Origin: Phycisphaerales bacterium
Lineage (GTDB): Bacteria; Planctomycetota; Phycisphaerae; SM23-33
NCBI GenBank assembly: GCA_003171235.1
Contig: PMYM01000045.1
Coordinates: 1 to 18,186 of the forward strand
Length of the DNA stretch: 18,186 nt
Reading direction: 5' to 3'
The notes beneath the pieces are model-generated. The model did not search any database, was not told where the DNA came from, and was given only the letters and a program-made list of their open reading frames with translations. Shown piece after piece: positions 15,389 through 18,186 of this stretch (position 1 is the stretch's first letter; every line of letters starts with the position of its first letter). The position numbers were made by a program, and so were the translations under genes.

Positions 15389-15712
15389 GGTAGCCGGGGG
15401 CGGAGCGTCCCGAGCGACGTCGAGGGACGCGCAGCCCCCCGAAGGCGGGCATCAGGGCCTGTAGAGCGAGCGGCTGGGCCTGCGGGCGGAATTGATCTGG
15501 TTCGCGATGGCGCGGCGAGCCTTGCGATAGTTCCGCGAAAGACCCCGGAGAACCCGGAGAACCACACCATCGGCAGGGGGGATCAAACCTCTTGGGCTGT
15601 CACGGCGCTGCCTTTGGTTTCGCTGGGGGACCCGTTACCGGGGGTTGCGCGGCCGTCGGGTGGCACAGATTTTCCAACCTGTGCCACAACGGCCGCTGCA
15701 CCCCCGGCTACC
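15389..15712. repeat. 324-bp block bounded by a 12-bp inverted repeat, with internal hairpins
   Basis: GGTAGCCGGGGG (15389-15400) recurs inverted at 15701-15712. Inside, CGTCCC...GGGACG and CGGGGGC...GCCCCCC make one hairpin (15395-15441). A second, longer palindrome (15638-15707) has arms of about 31 nt; its core GTGGCACAG (15660-15668) pairs perfectly with CTGTGCCAC (15679-15687) around ATTTTCCAAC. It carries no coding sequence. Confidence 0.65.
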
Positions 15713-15896
15713 ATCTTGCGGCCCTTCGGGCCTTGACCAGCCGTGAGCGAGGACGTTTACTGAACTCCCCCGTCCAACAGCTTTCGGCCCGTTGGGCCTG
15801 GGCGCTGGCCGCTGGGTAACGCCTTTGGGCTCTTCGGCTCGGCCCCTCCGGGCCGGCGCAACCTCGGACAAGGCTGGCGAAAAGGCCGGGGGGCCT

Positions 15897-15902
15897 TATA
15901 AT
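15897..15902 (+). promoter_or_regulatory. Consensus -10 element of parA (likely leaderless)
   Basis: A perfect TATAAT ends 6 nt before GTG 15909, placing transcription start on the start codon. No Shine-Dalgarno exists between them. No good -35 is seen 16-18 nt upstream. Confidence 0.5.
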
Positions 15903-15908
15903 GGCCGC

Positions 15909-16859
15909 GTGCGGACCATCGCCGTGACCAATCAGAAAGGCGGGGTGGGCAAGACCACCACCGTGGCCAACCTGGGCGCCGCCCTGGCCGGGGCGGGCCA
16001 TTCCGTCTGCCTGGTGGACCTGGACCCCCAGGCCAACCTCACCACGCACTTTGGCATCAACGCCCGCTCGCTCAAGCGCAGCATGTACGACGTGCTGCTC
16101 GAGCCGGCGGCCCTGACCACCGCCGCCGTCATGGTCGAGCCGAACCTGACGGTGGTTCCGGCCACCATCGACCTGGCCGCGGCCGAGGCCGAACTGGCCG
16201 GCGCCGTCGGGCGCGAGCAGATCCTCCGCGACCGCCTGCGCGAGGCCGACCTGCCATACGAACTGCTGCTGGTGGACTGCCCGCCCAGCCTGGGGCTTTT
16301 GACCCTCAACGCCCTCTCGGCCGTCGAGGAGGTGCTGATCCCCCTTCAGCCGCACTTCCTGGCCCTGCAGGGCCTGGGCAGCCTGCTGGAGACGGTGGAA
16401 CTGGTGGCGCGGCGGATAAACCCGCCGCTGCGGGTGGCGGGGGTGGTTTTCTGCATGTGCGAGTCGGCCACCAAACTGGCCAACGAGGTGATGGCCGACG
16501 TGCGGCAGTTCATGGCGGAGGCCCGCGGGCGGGGCAAGCCCTGGTCGGAGGCGGTGGTGTTCGAGACGGCCATCCGGCGGAACATCAAACTGGCCGAATG
16601 CCCCAGCTACGGCACGACCATCCTGCATTACGGCCCCCACTCCAACGGGGCGATGGATTACATCTCGCTGGCGAAGGAGTTCGCGGCGGCCCTGGGGCTT
16701 AAAGCGCCCGCCGGCCAAGCCGCGCCGGAAGTTCAAGAAACTGCCGAACCGACGCCCGCCCCGCCGGGGCAGTATCTGGCCCAGGCGCCTGCGGCGCCCG
16801 AGAACGCCGCCGTCCAGGCGCCCGCGGCGCCGGGCGAGTCCGCCCCGCCGGCCCAGTAA
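15909..16859 (+). CDS. parA: ParA/Soj-family ATPase
   Basis: This is a MinD/ParA-type P-loop ATPase used in chromosome or cargo segregation. Starting at GTG 15909 it reads MRTIAVTNQKGGVGKTTT, with the deviant Walker A KGGVGKT (Lys10, Lys15), Walker A' LVDLDPQAN (Asp37, Asp39) and Walker B LLLVDCPPS. The canonical family N-terminus decides the GTG start over in-frame upstream sequence. The ATPase fold ends near residue 260; about 55 further residues are Ala/Pro/Gln-rich with two QAPAAPE/G repeats, an unusual disordered tail. No parB gene and no parS palindrome is visible nearby, so it could be an orphan segregation or positioning ATPase. Total length is 316 aa. A perfect TATAAT lies 6 nt upstream. 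Confidence 0.88.
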   Translation: MRTIAVTNQKGGVGKTTTVANLGAALAGAGHSVCLVDLDPQANLTTHFGINARSLKRSMYDVLLEPAALTTAAVMVEPNLTVVPATIDLAAAEAELAGAVGREQILRDRLREADLPYELLLVDCPPSLGLLTLNALSAVEEVLIPLQPHFLALQGLGSLLETVELVARRINPPLRVAGVVFCMCESATKLANEVMADVRQFMAEARGRGKPWSEAVVFETAIRRNIKLAECPSYGTTILHYGPHSNGAMDYISLAKEFAAALGLKAPAGQAAPEVQETAEPTPAPPGQYLAQAPAAPENAAVQAPAAPGESAPPAQ

Positions 16860-16861
16860 GG

Positions 16862-17029
16862 CTAGTAGTCTTTCACGATAGATAGTGTGAGTCGGAGCAG
16901 TTGAGCAGGAGACCGCAGGCGAGCGAGCCGTTCTTGCTTTCACCTGTTCACCTGTTCCACTGCTCGCCTGCTCTGTAGTCCTTCAACTTTGATTTTGGGA
17001 CTACAAAATCAAAGTTGAAGGACTACTAG
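16862..17029. repeat. Composite element E: CTAGTAGTC ends, octad palindrome and perfect 23-bp hairpin
   Basis: CTAGTAGTC (16862-16870) is inverted at 17021-17029. Inside, octads GAGCAGTT and GAGCAGGA plus two degenerate units (16895-16926) face the inverse array at 16942-16973, which reads GAGCAGGC, GAGCAGTG, GAACAGGT and GAACAGGT on the minus strand. A perfect 23-bp inverted repeat follows, with arms 16975-16997 and 17004-17026 and loop GGACTA. The element fills the gap between parA and the VanZ-like gene. Confidence 0.8.
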
Positions 17030-17032
17030 GAT

Positions 17033-17443
17033 ATGCCAATGCAGGGGATTCCCAAGACCATTTACAGTCACCGGCGATGGCTCCTGCTGGCCGGGGTGGC
17101 GCTCTTTGCCGCCGCCCTGGCGGCCACCCACCTGCCGCCGGAGGACGTGCCGAACTTCCGCGCTGGCGACAAGACCCTTCACGTGATCGGGTATTTCGTG
17201 CTGGCCGCCTTTTCCTGGGGCGTGCTGTGGGCCTACGGGGCGCCGACGCTTCGCCGGTTGCTGGCGCTGGCAGCATTCCTGCCGGTTTGGGCGGCGGCGG
17301 ACGAGCTTACCCAGCCATTCTTCCGCCGCACCGCCGATCTTGACGACTGGGCGGCCGACATGATCGGCTGTGCTGCGGCGATTGCCTTGGCTCAACTGGC
17401 GGCGCTGGCGTGGGGAAGGCTAAGAGACAAAGCTAAAAGCTGA
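17033..17443 (+). CDS. VanZ-like family membrane protein
   Basis: A small integral membrane protein of 136 aa, or 134 aa if ATG 17039 is used. The second ATG is favoured: AGGA (17028-17031) lies 7 nt before it. Family motifs are DKTLHVIGYFVLAAF (Asp-Lys-x2-His) and DELTQPFFRR...DLDDWAADMIGC, the two signatures of VanZ-like proteins. Four hydrophobic segments are visible: 15-31, about 50-68, 75-90 and 108-126. VanZ-like proteins are linked to glycopeptide resistance or envelope processes, but the biochemical role is unsettled. The final codons, Lys-Ala-Lys-Ser-stop, lie inside the AAAGCTN heptad array, so the repeat supplies the C-terminus. A 23-bp hairpin sits just upstream of the start. Confidence 0.82.
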   Translation: MPMQGIPKTIYSHRRWLLLAGVALFAAALAATHLPPEDVPNFRAGDKTLHVIGYFVLAAFSWGVLWAYGAPTLRRLLALAAFLPVWAAADELTQPFFRRTADLDDWAADMIGCAAAIALAQLAALAWGRLRDKAKS

Positions 17444-17518
17444 AAGCTTAAAGCTGAAATAATAGAGTGGGGGCTTGGGTTTTTGAGTTTTAGCTTTAAG
17501 CTTTTAGCTTTAAGCTTT
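17429..17518. repeat. Heptad-array palindrome D (AAAGCTN type)
   Basis: The left arm (17429-17456) is four heptads: AAAGCTA, AAAGCTG, AAAGCTT and AAAGCTG. The right arm (17491-17518), read on the minus strand, is AAAGCTT, AAAGCTA, AAAGCTT and AAAGCTA. A spacer of 34 nt separates them. The VanZ-like stop TGA (17441-17443) spans two left-arm units. T-runs in the right arm could also aid termination. Confidence 0.85.
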
Positions 17519-17596
17519 TCCTGCCGCCTGCCAGTTTGGCAATGTCGGCGGGAGCGAGAAATATATTAAGTCGTTGGATATCAAGGGGAAGCGACT

Positions 17597-17613
17597 TTGG
17601 CACCGATGTTGCT
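17597..17613 (+). promoter_or_regulatory. Near-consensus sigma-54 promoter upstream of dnaK
   Basis: TTGGCACCGATGTTGCT matches TTGGCACG-N4-TTGCW at every fixed position but the eighth base, with the required 12-nt GG-to-GC spacing. Transcription would begin near 17624, giving a dnaK leader of about 110 nt that contains heptad palindrome C. Confidence 0.55.
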
Positions 17614-17637
17614 CCCTAGACTGTGGATAGGACGAAT

Positions 17638-17711
17638 GTAGCCTGTAGCCAGTAGTCCGTAGCCAGGCAGGATGGCCTTTCCCTGGCTACTGGCTCCCGG
17701 CTACAGGATAC
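17638..17711. repeat. Heptad-array palindrome C (GTAGCCA type) in the dnaK leader
   Basis: The left arm (17638-17665) is GTAGCCT, GTAGCCA, GTAGTCC and GTAGCCA, then GG. The right arm (17684-17711), on the minus strand, is GTATCCT, GTAGCCG, GGAGCCA and GTAGCCA, then GGG. The spacer is about 16 nt, the shortest of the family. It ends 11 nt before the dnaK Shine-Dalgarno. Confidence 0.85.
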
Positions 17712-17734
17712 TTTCTTTAAGACAGGAGCCGTCG

Positions 17735-18186
17735 ATGGCAACCAGCAAGATCATTGGCATTGACTTGGGAACAACCCTCAGCGTCGTGGCCGTCATGGAA
17801 GGCGCGGCGCCAAAGGTGCTGATAAACCAGCAGGGCTCGCGGCTGACGCCCTCGGTGGTCGGCTTCACCGACAAGGGCGAGCGCCTGGTGGGCCAGCCGG
17901 CCAAGCACCAGCAGGTGACCAACCCCAAGAACACGGTTTTCTCCATCAAGCGTTTCATGGGCCGGCGGCACAACGAGGTGGCCCAGGAAGAGAAGATGGT
18001 GCCGTACGAGGTGGTGGGCGGCCCGGACGAGCTGGTCAAGGTGAGAATCCGCGGCAAGGACTACACCCCGCCGGAGATCTCTGCCATGATCCTGCAGGAC
18101 CTCAAGCACACGGCTGAGGAATACCTGGGCGACAAGGTCGAGCGGGCGGTCATCACCGTGCCGGCCTACTTCAACGACGCCCAGCG
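17735..18186 (+). CDS. dnaK: Chaperone protein DnaK, N-terminal 150 residues (runs off the window)
   Basis: Hsp70 chaperone, with ATP-driven peptide binding working with DnaJ and GrpE. The frame from ATG 17735 gives MATSKIIGIDLGTTLSVVAVMEG, the Hsp70 phosphate-1 loop, then SRLTPSVVGF, TVFSIKRFMGRR, YTPPEISAMILQDLKHTAEEYLG and VITVPAYFNDAQR, all typical of the DnaK ATPase domain. It continues past the window end. CAGGAG (17723-17728) lies 6 nt before ATG. The loop residue after DLGTT is Leu; most bacterial DnaK proteins have Asn there. A sigma-54-like promoter and heptad palindrome C lie upstream; no CIRCE operator (TTAGCACTC-N9-GAGTGCTAA) is present. Confidence 0.93.
   Translation, partial: MATSKIIGIDLGTTLSVVAVMEGAAPKVLINQQGSRLTPSVVGFTDKGERLVGQPAKHQQVTNPKNTVFSIKRFMGRRHNEVAQEEKMVPYEVVGGPDELVKVRIRGKDYTPPEISAMILQDLKHTAEEYLGDKVERAVITVPAYFNDAQ

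Larger units (their letters stand above)
15141..15908. other. Non-coding, palindrome-rich region between the RM genes and parA
   Basis: No protein-like frame is present in these 768 nt. It contains the right 19-bp direct repeat (15320-15338), the short palindrome GGCCCC-GAA-GGGGCC (15367-15381), an inverted-repeat-bounded block (15389-15712), several small hairpins such as GCCCTTCGGGC and GGCCCGTTGGGCC, and the parA -10 element. The composition suggests accumulated repeats instead of a decayed gene. Confidence 0.6.

Noticed and set aside
15466..15528. Short frame reading ERLGLRAELIWFAMARRALR as a gene remnant
   Set aside because: Only about 20 codons between stops, no recognisable family, and similar GC-rich strings occur by chance elsewhere in the window.
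15708..16943. Long minus-strand open frame opposite parA
   Set aside because: It is antisense to a canonical ParA with intact Walker motifs; Arg/Gly/His-rich composition is that of a shadow frame.
17621..17629. DnaA-box-like TGTGGATAG near parA and dnaK as a sign of an origin
   Set aside because: A single imperfect box without clustering, AT-rich unwinding region or dnaA/dnaN genes.

Overview
The window looks like a chromosomal piece of an uncultured, GC-rich planctomycete, most likely Phycisphaerae-like. The basis is the high GC with strong codon bias, a secreted protein ending in a PEP-CTERM sorting signal, a Gly/Trp/His-rich secreted TPR protein, many intergenic palindromes, and ordinary housekeeping genes (trpG/pabA, psd-pssA, tadA, parA-like, dnaK) scattered singly or in pairs. 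The taxonomic call is inference; no rRNA or tRNA gene is visible.

Layout. 14-1808 (minus): secreted TPR/coiled-coil protein whose Gly-rich tail is out of frame. 1922-2494 (plus): glutamine amidotransferase (TrpG/PabA). 2525-2647: palindromic repeat between convergent genes. 2645-3658 (minus): exported protein, possibly DUF6263-like. 3774-5356 (plus): psd-pssA, overlapping by ATGA, which together make phosphatidylethanolamine. 5433-5897 (plus): tadA with an intrinsic terminator. 5981-6874 (minus): PEP-CTERM protein with what looks like a papain/C39-like Cys-His-Asp triad and an EF-hand loop. 6875-7515: 641-nt gap. 7516-11422 (plus): sugar-nucleotide/glycan cluster of two extended-SDR epimerases, an ATP-grasp ligase and a HAD phosphatase. 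11535-15140 (plus): restriction-modification island of lower GC (N6-adenine methylase plus PD-(D/E)XK nuclease), bracketed by two copies of an identical 19-bp sequence that each start a hairpin. 15141-15908: 768-nt non-coding, palindrome-rich stretch. 15909-16859: ParA-type ATPase. 17033/17039-17443: VanZ-like membrane protein. 17735 to window end: N-terminal part of dnaK.

The most unusual feature is non-coding. Five intergenic spaced palindromes between 8471 and 17711 share one architecture: each arm is an imperfect tandem array of 7-nt (once 8-nt) units, and the opposite arm is the same array inverted. Three use GTAGCCA-type heptads (8471-8583, 10604-10711, 17638-17711), one uses AAAGCTN heptads (17429-17518), and one uses GAGCAGGN octads (16895-16973). 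All lie between co-directional genes; two supply the stop codon of the upstream gene, and one lies in the predicted dnaK leader behind a near-consensus sigma-54 promoter. I know of no named element with this plan. Several genes without a Shine-Dalgarno sequence carry a -10-like hexamer 6 nt before the start codon, which suggests leaderless transcripts.
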